Shown here piece by piece: positions 16,958 through 25,038 of a stretch of 64,000 nucleotides of DNA. Source of the stretch: Caballeronia sp. NK8 (GTDB taxonomy: Bacteria; Pseudomonadota; Gammaproteobacteria; Burkholderiales; Burkholderiaceae); contig NZ_AP024328.1 in NCBI RefSeq assembly GCF_018408855.1, forward strand, positions 371,467 to 435,466, given 5' to 3'. Positions within the stretch are counted from its first letter, which is position 1; each line of letters begins with the position of its first letter. The position numbers and the translations under genes are program-made. The notes under the pieces were generated by a model. It saw only the letters and a list, made by a program, of their open reading frames with translations, did no database searches and was not told the DNA's origin.

Positions 16958-17030
16958 TAAAAAGACCGCCATCCAATGGATGGGCGGTCTATAAAGGATG
17001 GAAACTGCTTCGATGCGCGAGCGAGCCGCG
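16958..17030 (-). promoter_or_regulatory. Leader-type hairpin plus intrinsic terminator between ParB and E
   Basis: A variant of the shared 5' hairpin: GCGCG/CGCGC followed by ATCGA. Then comes a terminator, AGACCGCC/GGCGGTCT plus TTTTT (16958-16990), 17 nt before the start of E. Confidence 0.5.
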
Positions 17031-17033
17031 CGT

Positions 17034-18710
17034 TTAGAACTTGAGCACCTTCGGGATCTTGCCCGTGTAGTCGAAGCCGTCGACGGCCAGAAGCGCGTCG
17101 ATGACCTCGGACTTGGACTTGCCGAAGACCTTCTTGAAGTTGTCGCCGAGCGCGGCACGAATGCCCAGCTCGTCAGCAACCACCATCATTTCCGACTTCG
17201 TGATCAGTTCCAAAAACTCCTTGCAGAGCTTCCAGTGCTTCGCGAGGTCGAGGTGATGGTGCTTGCACAGACGCGTGAGGTGCTGAACATCGAGGCCCTG
17301 GATCGCGGCAACCGTCACACCGGTGACGGCATGCGCGAGCTTCGCGTCGTCTGCGGCCGCCGTCGAGGCTGCAGCTTTCGACACGTCACCGGACGCGACC
17401 TGCTCCTCGGTGAGCTTTTCCCAGATGCCCGAGAGCGTCTTTTGATCGACGCAGCGCATCTGATCGGACAGAGCGATCGCAACGAGGTATCGCTGCGCGA
17501 GTGCGGGATCCGCGCCCACCTCGCGGCGCAGAGCTTTACGCCACAACGCCACGCGATACGCTTTGATCCGGTCCGACTCAGCCACAGCCGTCGCCGGCGG
17601 ATTGCTCGTCGTCGATGCCGCGGACGAACCGGCCGCGCCCTTCGATGCGGCGGGCGACGCTTTCGCGCCCGCCTTGGCTGCCTCGGGCTTCGGCTGCGTC
17701 GCAGCTTTCACCGCTTGCAGTTGCACCGCCACCTTCTTCATGTTGCAGACGGTGTCGAAACACTGGCCGCGATAGACCTTGCCGATCGAGTCAGGCAGGC
17801 CGCTCACCGCCGCGCCGTAGTTCTGGCACGCGTGACACGCCTTCGCCTGCTCTTCGCCGACGCCTTTCGGGCCGTCGACAGCGAGTTGCACGCGCGTGTG
17901 GTTGTCGCCAGCACGCACGATGCGCACGACCGGATATTCGTCGCGCAGACCAGTGGCCGTCGCTTCGAGCATCTTTTCGGTCTTCTCGTTGTAGCAGGTT
18001 CGGTTGGTGCAGTTCCCCGTACCGATGGATTCGCCGAACATCTCGCCCTGCGTGGACGAGTTATGCGGGCATCCGGCACAGTCAGCCTTGTCGAAGATCG
18101 CAGCAGCCAACGAACAGGCGACCTGTTCGATGGTTTTCTTGACCTCCGCCACCGCCTTACCCTCCTTGATGATCACCGGCAGCAGCTTGTCCTGCGTCTC
18201 CTTGGGGAGCGCAGCGAGCAGCTCGGCGTGACCGAGAAGGATCTGTCGCGTGCTGAGCGCATCAAGCACGGAAGTGCTACAGTTCATCAGCGCAAGACGC
18301 TTATCCAGCGTTGCACGCGACCAGCCGAAAATACGCGCGACTTCGTCGCGATCGCCCTTGCACAGCCCGACTTGCTCGGCTGCCGCAATGGCTTCTTCGG
18401 CGGGCGACATGTCGGCTCGCTGGATGTTTTCGATGATGGCCAGTTGCTTCGCTTCGACCTCATCGATGTTTCGAACGACGACCGGAATTTCATAGTCTTC
18501 GCCGTGCGCCGCGAGCGCCGCCTTGTATCTGCGGCCACCAGCGACGAGGCTGAAGCCGCCGTCAGCGAGCGTGCGCACGATGACAGGCTGAATGACGCCC
18601 TTTTCGCGCACAGACGCGGTCAGTTCTTCCATCTCCGCCGCATCGAAATACTTGCGGGGATTGATGCTGACCTGAATGTGCTTGAGAGCGAGAGTAGGTT
18701 GTTGCTGCAT
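17034..18710 (-). CDS. PRTRC system ParB family protein
   Basis: 558 residues from the ATG at 18710; the longer frame enters the structured leader. N-terminal ParB/Srx domain with VAGGRRYKAA (~54-63, the GxRR CTP-binding box) and ENIQRADMSPAEEA, then a helix-turn-helix (EVARIFGWSRATLDKRL). A cysteine-rich middle (~205-325: CAGCPH, GNCTNRTC, CHACQN, CFDTVC) may bind zinc and is not part of ordinary ParB. It likely binds a centromere or operator and regulates the cassette. It is the first gene after promoter P3. Confidence 0.9.
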   Translation of the reverse strand: MQQQPTLALKHIQVSINPRKYFDAAEMEELTASVREKGVIQPVIVRTLADGGFSLVAGGRRYKAALAAHGEDYEIPVVVRNIDEVEAKQLAIIENIQRADMSPAEEAIAAAEQVGLCKGDRDEVARIFGWSRATLDKRLALMNCSTSVLDALSTRQILLGHAELLAALPKETQDKLLPVIIKEGKAVAEVKKTIEQVACSLAAAIFDKADCAGCPHNSSTQGEMFGESIGTGNCTNRTCYNEKTEKMLEATATGLRDEYPVVRIVRAGDNHTRVQLAVDGPKGVGEEQAKACHACQNYGAAVSGLPDSIGKVYRGQCFDTVCNMKKVAVQLQAVKAATQPKPEAAKAGAKASPAASKGAAGSSAASTTSNPPATAVAESDRIKAYRVALWRKALRREVGADPALAQRYLVAIALSDQMRCVDQKTLSGIWEKLTEEQVASGDVSKAAASTAAADDAKLAHAVTGVTVAAIQGLDVQHLTRLCKHHHLDLAKHWKLCKEFLELITKSEMMVVADELGIRAALGDNFKKVFGKSKSEVIDALLAVDGFDYTGKIPKVLKF

Positions 18711-18723
18711 GGCAGGGCTCCTG

Positions 18724-18763
18724 AGAGGGAACCTGCCCGCTTTGGGAGTGGTTCCCAAAGGGT
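18724..18763 (-). promoter_or_regulatory. Leader pseudoknot-like element (parB gene)
   Basis: Minus-strand 8-bp stem CUUUGGGA/UCCCAAAG, loop ACCAC. GGGAACC is complementary to the downstream GGUUCCC, which would also compete with the stem. Nine nt later comes CAGGAG, the ribosome site. Confidence 0.6.
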
Positions 18764-18794
18764 TGAACAACGTGGGCTGACGAAGTCAGCGCGG

Positions 18795-18888
18795 GGTCGA
18801 TGCGTCTATGACGCGGGTGATGAAGCAACAATAGCGGTTTACTTTGCGCGCACGCCGCGCAAAAGCTCACGAATTCATGCCGTCTTTC
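18795..18888 (-). promoter_or_regulatory. Shared-type promoter P3 (PRTRC cassette)
   Basis: GAAAG (18884-18888), 16 nt, AGCTTT (18862-18867), 28 nt, -10 TATTGT (18828-18833), then ATCACCC and a hairpin GCGUC/GACGC, then ATCGACC (18795-18821). No -35 is recognisable. Confidence 0.65.
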
Positions 18889-19585
18889 ATAGCCAGGCGG
18901 GGCGCGGCTCATTCTCATCCGCATCCAGCGGCTTGCCCCGCGTCCACGCGAGGCGATGGACCGAAACGAGGTCCGCTGCAAGCCGCTCCGAATCGGCCGC
19001 GGAAAGCGCGAGGCTGAGTGAGCGAATCTCGTCGACGCCAACCGCAACTTTTACGACCAACGTCACGTCGCGGTACCCAGGCGCATCGAGCTTGCTGTCG
19101 TACTGGCAGGAATGCACGACGTCATCTTCTGGCAGCGGCGTGTTCGCCGGCTCGTCGGCAAGTCCCCACCGTCTGATCATTGCCCGCCAGCGCGTTTCCC
19201 CATTCGGAAAATAACGGTGTACTTCGGTGGCGTGCCGATGGTCAAGCCGCAGCACCTGCAGGCAGTGCTCCAGCAGATCGTCATTGAGCCGTCGAAAGTC
19301 CGGGAGACTGACGGGAAAGTCGTCGCCGTTGTAGAGCCCAGCGAGGAACTGAGCGACCACGCGCGCCTGCCTTGAACTCCCCTCCGCCACCTCAACGAGA
19401 TGGGCGAGCGAATCCAGGCTCGCGTCGCGATCTTGAGCGCGTATCTCAGCCGCTCGCTGCGCGGGTGTCGTTCCGCCCGCCGCTTTAGCAAGGAAGTCGT
19501 CAACGGTCTCTTGGAGCGCTTCGGCCAAATGCGTTGGGACGGTAAAGGCGAGGGATCGGGTGCTGGGTGTTGGCGAATCGCTCAT
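18887..19585 (-). CDS. DUF7673-like plasmid protein (232 aa)
   Basis: Residues ~72-140 (ARVVAQFLAGLYNGDDFPVS... EVHRYFPNGETRW) match my memory of DUF7673, a domain frequent on proteobacterial plasmids. The C-terminal ~80 residues form a separate beta-rich part. The stop overlaps the upstream GAAAG of promoter P3. No enzymatic motif is visible. The function is unknown. Confidence 0.65.
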   Translation of the reverse strand: MSDSPTPSTRSLAFTVPTHLAEALQETVDDFLAKAAGGTTPAQRAAEIRAQDRDASLDSLAHLVEVAEGSSRQARVVAQFLAGLYNGDDFPVSLPDFRRLNDDLLEHCLQVLRLDHRHATEVHRYFPNGETRWRAMIRRWGLADEPANTPLPEDDVVHSCQYDSKLDAPGYRDVTLVVKVAVGVDEIRSLSLALSAADSERLAADLVSVHRLAWTRGKPLDADENEPRPAWL

Positions 19586-20067
19586 TGCATTGTTGTAGCG
19601 TTACGGACGCTCAAAGTCGCGCCTGTTCGCATGATGCCATGAGCGAAAAAGTGCACCGGCAGAACGCCGGCGCCCAAGCGATCGGCGCTTAACGGGAACG
19701 CCATACCGTGAACGGAGCGTAGTGACAATACGGGGCGCATGATCCGGTGCAACGAACATTGGCGCTCGCGATGGCTAGAATGCGCCGACCCATGGCCGGA
19801 AAGTCATCATCAGCCGGGCGCGCGGCCTTCGCGAAGTCATTTTATGGAAATCGTAGAAACCGCTTAGGAATTGGTTTAACGCCGGGCTCGCTTGCATCGC
19901 TCCTCGCTCTTACCGTGAAACGCGGCGGTGCAGTTGGAATGGTCGCCGTAGAATGCGATCTATGGGCGGCAGGCTGAGTAGATCAACCCGCCTTAGTATC
20001 AGGCGGTGCCCAAGATGGCCCCTGAATCGGCACCTCAACAAAAACGAATGCACACGCATAAAGGCGA
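19586..20067. other. Intergenic region without a confident gene
   Basis: A 67-codon plus-strand frame from 19771 (MARMRRPMAGKSSSAG...) is open but has no ribosome site and reads as low-complexity. There is no clear promoter. Nothing else is supported. Confidence 0.4.
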
Positions 20068-20577
20068 ATGAAAACAGAAGGCGTCAAATCACTGGTGCAA
20101 GAAGTCCTGGCCAGCTTGCCCACTCCATACACGGAGCATGTCATCGATGAAGTATTCGGTGCGATTCAAACCAGCCCAGCGTGGAATCGTCGCTACGACT
20201 CGCTGTGCGATGACCTCGGCAAGGCCACCGTTAATGCTTGGGGCGGCTACTGGATCGCCAATGCGCTCGGGAAATTGGGGGAGCGCCAAGCTCCGGCCAA
20301 ACGAAGCACCCTGATCGGCTCGTACTCGTTGCTCGACACCGATGCAGTGCCTAGCAAACGCAAGCCAAAAGAGCCGGAAGCGCGTAAGTTGGTGTTCGAT
20401 TACTTTCTGGCCCGCAAGGCGGATATGCCTGACGAGATCCGCAACTACCGAGAGGAGTTGGTGCTTCTGGTGATGGACGGAAAGACGACCGACGAGGCAT
20501 TTAGCACCGTCTTCGAGTTCCACATGCAAGACTACGAGTCAAAAAAAAACCCGGCTCGAAAGCCGGGTTGTGATTAA
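20068..20577 (+). CDS. Unknown protein (169 aa)
   Basis: ATG 20068 with AAAGGCG just upstream. Soluble, helical N-terminus (VQEVLASLPTPYTEHVIDEVFGAI), then a Lys/Arg-rich middle and an acidic helical C-terminus. Its last codons run through the terminator hairpin that serves the opposing minus-strand gene (20541-20569). No family recognised. It lies alone on the plus strand, opposite the helicase operon. Confidence 0.65.
   Translation: MKTEGVKSLVQEVLASLPTPYTEHVIDEVFGAIQTSPAWNRRYDSLCDDLGKATVNAWGGYWIANALGKLGERQAPAKRSTLIGSYSLLDTDAVPSKRKPKEPEARKLVFDYFLARKADMPDEIRNYREELVLLVMDGKTTDEAFSTVFEFHMQDYESKKNPARKPGCD
20541..20569 (-). terminator. Intrinsic terminator of the helicase operon
   Basis: Minus-strand AACCCGGCT-TTCG-AGCCGGGTT followed by nine T, 48 nt past the stop at 20617. 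It lies within the 3' end of the convergent plus-strand frame. Confidence 0.8.
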
Positions 20578-20616
20578 GCGGATGTGAGCGGCGGCACCCG
20601 AGGATGCCGCTATGCG

Positions 20617-20862
20617 TCATGCTGATGCAGTCGTCGTTGCCAGCGACCGCGACAACAAAGTCGTGACTGCCCCCGCCAGCGTCCACTCGCCAAATTTCTG
20701 CTCATGGCTTTCATGGACGAGACGGTCAAGGCACAGCACCTCGACGCCATCGACTTGTACCTTGCCGAGGACGTTCGCCAGCACCGCGCGATTGGAGCCT
20801 TCACGTTTAACCGTGACGACGCCCTCCCCGACCACCACATACACGTTTGAGTCTTTCGGCAT
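20617..20862 (-). CDS. Small unknown protein (81 aa)
   Basis: The ATG abuts the TAA of the helicase gene (TAAATG), so the two are translationally coupled. Beta-rich: VYVVVGEGVVTVKREG... GKVQVDGVEVLCLDRLVH. No motif known. Coupling suggests a partner of the methyltransferase-helicase. Confidence 0.6.
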   Translation of the reverse strand: MPKDSNVYVVVGEGVVTVKREGSNRAVLANVLGKVQVDGVEVLCLDRLVHESHEQKFGEWTLAGAVTTLLSRSLATTTASA

Positions 20863-23800
20863 TTACGCTGCCTCCTTCAAAAGTTTGCGCATATGGCCGG
20901 ACGTTTCCGCCGACAGCAATGCGAGGTCATCGACGAAACGATCCAGCAAAGAATCCATGTGCAAAAAAGTCTCGTCGTCCAGTTCCGGCGTCGCCCAGTC
21001 CAGCCCCGCCTGCGTCGCATCACGTTTGTGCGCGACCATTTGGTCCTGATACTCGTCGATGCTGCCCGGCAGGTGGAAATACAGCACCTTCAACACGCCC
21101 TTCCGGTTCCATCGCAGCGCGCGCCGCATCGCCTGATACTCGATGCGCCAAGTCCACGAACGGTCGTAAAAGAGGATGTAGTCGGCGTTCGGCAGGTTGT
21201 AGCCCGCGCGCCCTGATGCCTTGGTGGCCATCAGGCCGGTTGCGAGTCCACCCAAGAAACGCTTGTCCTTATCGGCCACGCGACGCTTGATCGGGATCTC
21301 CCCATGAAACGGCACTGTCTGCACACCATGCACATCCAGCTCGCGCGCCAGAAGATCGAGCACGCCCGGATTCTCCGCAAACACGATCGCTTGCTTTCCT
21401 TCCGCCGCAATCGCGCGCATGCGCGCGACAATTGCGCGCTGCTTGCTCGTCAGCCCGCCGATGTACTCCACGCCATCCATCCCGAACTGAGGATAGTTGG
21501 CAGCGAAGTGAACCGCGCGGATACGAGCGAGGATCGTCACCAGGTTGCACGCCTTCTTGTCATCGCGTGATGAGCGATACCAGTCAGCAAATTCATCAGC
21601 AGCGCGCAGGTACGCGGCCAGATGCCCGCGATCCCAGTCGACCGTCTCCACCTCAAACTGCGGCGGCTCGATCTGGATATAGCGCGACACCTCTGGCTCG
21701 GCGACGAGCCGCCGCTTGATGTGCGGCGCGAGCATCGCGCGGTAGAGATGCAGGTTGCCGATCTTCGGCACCTCGCGTTTCGCCCCGTCCTGCAGGCTTT
21801 CCGCGAACTGCCACGTCACCCATTCCAGCACCACGAAGTCATCCCTGAATCGATCGACGCCGCGCATCGCGTACTCCACCGAATTGATCCAGTTCTGCTC
21901 CAGGTAGCCTACGCGGTAGCCGTACGGCTGCGCTGCCGTTCCATCACCACCGGTGAACGCAACCAGTCCGAACGCATCTCGCGGATAATTCGGTATCGGA
22001 CTGCCCGTAAGGACAAAACGTCGCCGCGCCGAAAGCTGCCAAAGCGCGCGGCTCTGATCGCTTGTCGGATTGGCAAGGCGCTCGCCTTCGTCGGCCACCA
22101 GCAGGCCGATACGGCGGCGAAGCCGATGGGCATACGTCACGCGCGCGGAAGCTGCCTTGTCGACCGGCATGCGCAGCCGCTCATACGAGATGAGGTTGAT
22201 TCGCCGAAGGTCACCAAAGTCCGCCGCCGATTCGATTACCTTCACCTGATCGGCCGCGATCGGCATTTGGCCGATCTCCTTCAACATCTCCTCGATGAGC
22301 CGGGACTCAACAACGATGAGGCCGTGCTTTACGCCCGAGACGAGGATCAGCGCCAATGCGAGCCGGGACTTGCCGCAACCCTGCTCCCACGCGACGATGC
22401 ATCCAGTCGGCTTCAACAGCGTTTCGACCAGATCATCGACTTGAAACTCCCAATCGAGCCACTGATCGACGCCGAGCGCCTTCACGCGCGACCGCAGCGC
22501 CGCTGCTTGGTCAGGAAAGCGCGCGCACAGACCTTCGTGCACCACCTCCCATCCCTCACTGACGTTCTCTACCGCGAACCGCGCATTGAGCTCATCGACC
22601 GACAGGTGATACCAGACGCCATGCAGCGCGTATCGGTAACGCCCATCGGCTTCGCGGTCGAACTGGACTTCGTCGCCCGCCTTGATGAGCGGACTCGCCC
22701 AGCGCGTTACGTCGACCTTGTGCGTTTCCTTCGCGATGCCCGACACGTGATCTCGCGATCCAGCGCCGGTTGTCCACGCCACGTGCCGCAGCGGTATCGC
22801 CTGACGCGCGCTGCGACGCATGCGTCTGCTGAAGTGCTCCATGAAGCCGGGCGCGAGTTGCGGGCTGCCACCGACGCTGCGGATTCGATCGAGCAACAGA
22901 TCGAATGCCGCGACCGGATCGTCTTGCACGAGATACGTCTCCATATCCAGCAAGCCTTGTCCCGAATAACGGAAGCCGCGCGGCAGCCGGTGGCCGTCGC
23001 GCGAGTAGATGCGCTTCACGAGAACCGCGTTGAGCACCATCGCTTCGTTGAAGCCACACGCAAAGGACAAGCGAATGCGCCGGCCATCGTGCGACACCTT
23101 GACCGACTTGTCGCCCGTGACCGCACGCGTGATGAACGGCACACTGTCATCGAGCTTCTGCAGTCGCAACCGAGCTTCCCCGAAGGAGCGTTCCTCGAAG
23201 TGCAGCCCGAGATCTGGGCCAGGCTTCGCCAGATCGTCGACGACCACCCGCACGAAGTCCGAGGGACGATCGCGATAACGGTCGAACACCACCACGGCAG
23301 TGCGCACGTTCGCGCCCTCGAGCTTAAACGCGTCTGCCGGCAGTTCGAAAAGGCCTGCCGCGCGGCGCTTCAAGCGGTCGCCCTGCTCGCCCGCGATCAT
23401 CGACTCGGCGGTCGTGATCGGCAGGAGCGCGACGACGATGTTCGCCGCCTCAAGCGCCTGATGCACGGCGTAGTCGTGGCTCAAAGCGCTGGTGTGCGCG
23501 CCGTACCGGCCCCACGTCGTGCACTCGAGCGTCTGCAGATGCGGCGACTCAAGATGGATCGAGAACGGCGGATTGATCAGTGCGATATCAAAGCGCGTCG
23601 GATGGATGTCCTCCATGCCAGCCTGCCGGAACTCGCAATTAAATCCCCCCTCCTCGAACACCTTCTGGCACTGCTGGATGACATCGGCGTGCACGTCGAC
23701 GCCGAACACGGCATGGCGTTCCGAGTCTGCGTACTGAAGCAGCCGACCGGAGCCGACCGAGTTATCCAGGATGCGGATAAGCCGATCGACCTTCCAACCG

Positions 23801-23982
23801 CTGACGAAGCTCCACATGAACGCCGCAATGGCGTCCGGTGTGAAAAACTGCCCGAGGTGCTGACGGCGGGCTGCGGCCAGCTCGCCCTGATGGGCGATCG
23901 ACGGCGCCTGCGATCCCAAACTTCGAATCGCACGCAACGGCTCATACCAGTCCCGCTCGAACGAAAACAGATCTCTCTGCAT
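20863..23982 (-). CDS. DNA methyltransferase-SNF2-type helicase fusion
   Basis: 1039 residues. The N-terminal ~300 form an adenine-N6 methyltransferase: QFFTP (45-49), SAM motif LDNSVGSGRLL (~72-82), catalytic NPPF (137-140). A helicase domain starts near 520: Walker A-like EQGCGKSRLAL (~533), motif II variant VADEGERLAN (~625), LTGSPIPN (motif III), and a C-terminal helicase lobe with ATGLMATKASGRAGYNLPNAD. Such fusions occur on phages and plasmids, sometimes near restriction-type or strawberry-notch proteins. It may modify and translocate on DNA, perhaps to protect or remodel the plasmid. Motif II has DEGE rather than DEAD/DEAH. Confidence 0.85.
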   Translation of the reverse strand: MQRDLFSFERDWYEPLRAIRSLGSQAPSIAHQGELAAARRQHLGQFFTPDAIAAFMWSFVSGWKVDRLIRILDNSVGSGRLLQYADSERHAVFGVDVHADVIQQCQKVFEEGGFNCEFRQAGMEDIHPTRFDIALINPPFSIHLESPHLQTLECTTWGRYGAHTSALSHDYAVHQALEAANIVVALLPITTAESMIAGEQGDRLKRRAAGLFELPADAFKLEGANVRTAVVVFDRYRDRPSDFVRVVVDDLAKPGPDLGLHFEERSFGEARLRLQKLDDSVPFITRAVTGDKSVKVSHDGRRIRLSFACGFNEAMVLNAVLVKRIYSRDGHRLPRGFRYSGQGLLDMETYLVQDDPVAAFDLLLDRIRSVGGSPQLAPGFMEHFSRRMRRSARQAIPLRHVAWTTGAGSRDHVSGIAKETHKVDVTRWASPLIKAGDEVQFDREADGRYRYALHGVWYHLSVDELNARFAVENVSEGWEVVHEGLCARFPDQAAALRSRVKALGVDQWLDWEFQVDDLVETLLKPTGCIVAWEQGCGKSRLALALILVSGVKHGLIVVESRLIEEMLKEIGQMPIAADQVKVIESAADFGDLRRINLISYERLRMPVDKAASARVTYAHRLRRRIGLLVADEGERLANPTSDQSRALWQLSARRRFVLTGSPIPNYPRDAFGLVAFTGGDGTAAQPYGYRVGYLEQNWINSVEYAMRGVDRFRDDFVVLEWVTWQFAESLQDGAKREVPKIGNLHLYRAMLAPHIKRRLVAEPEVSRYIQIEPPQFEVETVDWDRGHLAAYLRAADEFADWYRSSRDDKKACNLVTILARIRAVHFAANYPQFGMDGVEYIGGLTSKQRAIVARMRAIAAEGKQAIVFAENPGVLDLLARELDVHGVQTVPFHGEIPIKRRVADKDKRFLGGLATGLMATKASGRAGYNLPNADYILFYDRSWTWRIEYQAMRRALRWNRKGVLKVLYFHLPGSIDEYQDQMVAHKRDATQAGLDWATPELDDETFLHMDSLLDRFVDDLALLSAETSGHMRKLLKEAA

Positions 23983-24004
23983 GAGTTACCCCTAGAAATG
24001 AAAA

Positions 24005-24022
24005 GACCCGCCGAAGCGGGTC
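24005..24022 (-). terminator. Intrinsic terminator between 268-aa gene and helicase gene
   Basis: Minus-strand GACCCGC-TTCG-GCGGGTC followed by TTTTC, 22 nt before the helicase start codon. Another terminator inside a collinear set. Confidence 0.75.
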
Positions 24023-24043
24023 AAGGATGAGACGGCGGAGGCC

Positions 24044-24850
24044 TCAGTACCGGTCGCGCGAGGCGAGGTACTTGGCGCCGAACTCACTAATGAAGAGGGA
24101 CAACGCGTCGCCCACGTCGTGAGCGAACTTGAACTGCCACTTATCGTTGAACATCACGATTTCCAGCCCGGTGAAAGACAGCTTCTCGCGCGTCGAGAAC
24201 GTCAGTTGATGGACGCTGAAGTTGCGCAGTTGCATCGCCAGCGCGCCGAACTGATGCTTCTTCGCAAAGGTGGCCAGGCCGCCGAACGTTGTCACGACCG
24301 ACTGCTGCGACGAGTAATAGACCTCGCGCTCGCCTTTCGAGCGAAACGACGCTTCAGACGAGACACGCTTTTCCAAGATGACAGCGCTGCTGGTGCGCTT
24401 GATCTCGGTATCGGGCTTGAGCCAGAAGCCGTCGATGATGGCCTTGGCTGCCTGCTCGAACGCGACGCGCTCGCCGGCTTCGCCGCCGAACGTTCGCTCA
24501 AGGTGTTGCCAGAAGCCGTCCAAGTCAGGGACGTTGTTCTTCTTCAGTTCCTCCTCAATGTCGAGGCCGCATCGGTCAAGCTCGCGACTCTGGTCGATCT
24601 CGATTCTGCCGCCGGCGGGGGCGAACTTGCGGCTCGCCTCCATCACGAGCCGCGATAGCAGCCTGCGGCAGAATGTGTTGAGCTCGCGCTCGACCTTGTA
24701 TTCGCTTCGGACTTCCATCGCCGAATACTCGGTCAACCCGTTTGCGAAGACGTCACGCTCAGCCTGAACGACCGCGCGATATGCCTCTGCTGCTGCAGTT
24801 TGGGCCGTCTTGAACTGCTCGATCAATTGCTTGTACATGCGTTGCTCCAA
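24044..24850 (-). CDS. Unknown protein upstream of methyltransferase-helicase (268 aa)
   Basis: The start is taken at 24850 (an in-frame ATG lies four codons later). Helical N-terminus (EQFKTAQTAAAEAYRAVVQAERDVF), then a mixed core; VPDLDGFWQHLERTFGGEAGERVAFEQ faintly resembles DUF4942-type proteins that neighbour methyltransferases. This similarity is weak. It is the first gene after promoter P4, with its own structured leader. Confidence 0.65.
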   Translation of the reverse strand: MEQRMYKQLIEQFKTAQTAAAEAYRAVVQAERDVFANGLTEYSAMEVRSEYKVERELNTFCRRLLSRLVMEASRKFAPAGGRIEIDQSRELDRCGLDIEEELKKNNVPDLDGFWQHLERTFGGEAGERVAFEQAAKAIIDGFWLKPDTEIKRTSSAVILEKRVSSEASFRSKGEREVYYSSQQSVVTTFGGLATFAKKHQFGALAMQLRNFSVHQLTFSTREKLSFTGLEIVMFNDKWQFKFAHDVGDALSLFISEFGAKYLASRDRY

Positions 24851-24855
24851 GAAAT

Positions 24856-24898
24856 GAGCAGGCGCACGCCCGCGGTGGGGACATGCCCCTGCGGGTGG
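24856..24898 (-). promoter_or_regulatory. Leader pseudoknot-like element (268-aa gene)
   Basis: Minus-strand CCCGC/GCGGG plus GGGG/CCCC stem, loop CAUGU. GCAUG is complementary to CGUGC just downstream. Confidence 0.5.
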
Positions 24899-24943
24899 AA
24901 AGAAAAGTGGTGATTGGCGGCGGCAGACTGCTATGCGCCTGAT

Positions 24944-25037
24944 GGTCGATGCGCAAGTCGCGCGGGTGATTGCAAGACGATACTCGTCAGGGATGTTGCT
25001 ATCGCAGGCGAAAGAGGAGCTTTTGATAGCGGGGCGG
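24944..25037 (-). promoter_or_regulatory. Shared-type promoter P4, truncated by IS30 insertion
   Basis: CTCTTT (25011-25016, in place of AGCTTT), 28 nt, -10 TATCGT (24977-24982), ATCACCC, hairpin GCGC/GCGC, ATCGACC (24944-24970). The GAAAG half expected 16 nt further upstream is missing. The inverted repeat of the IS30 element begins next to where it should be. Confidence 0.55.
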
Positions 25038-25038
25038 T

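Noticed and set aside
16998..19214. 738-codon plus-strand open frame opposite the parB gene
   Set aside because: An antisense shadow typical of GC-rich DNA; the minus strand has clear ParB motifs.
21622..24030. 802-codon plus-strand open frame opposite the helicase gene
   Set aside because: An antisense shadow; His/Arg-rich with no motif, while the minus strand carries methyltransferase and helicase motifs.
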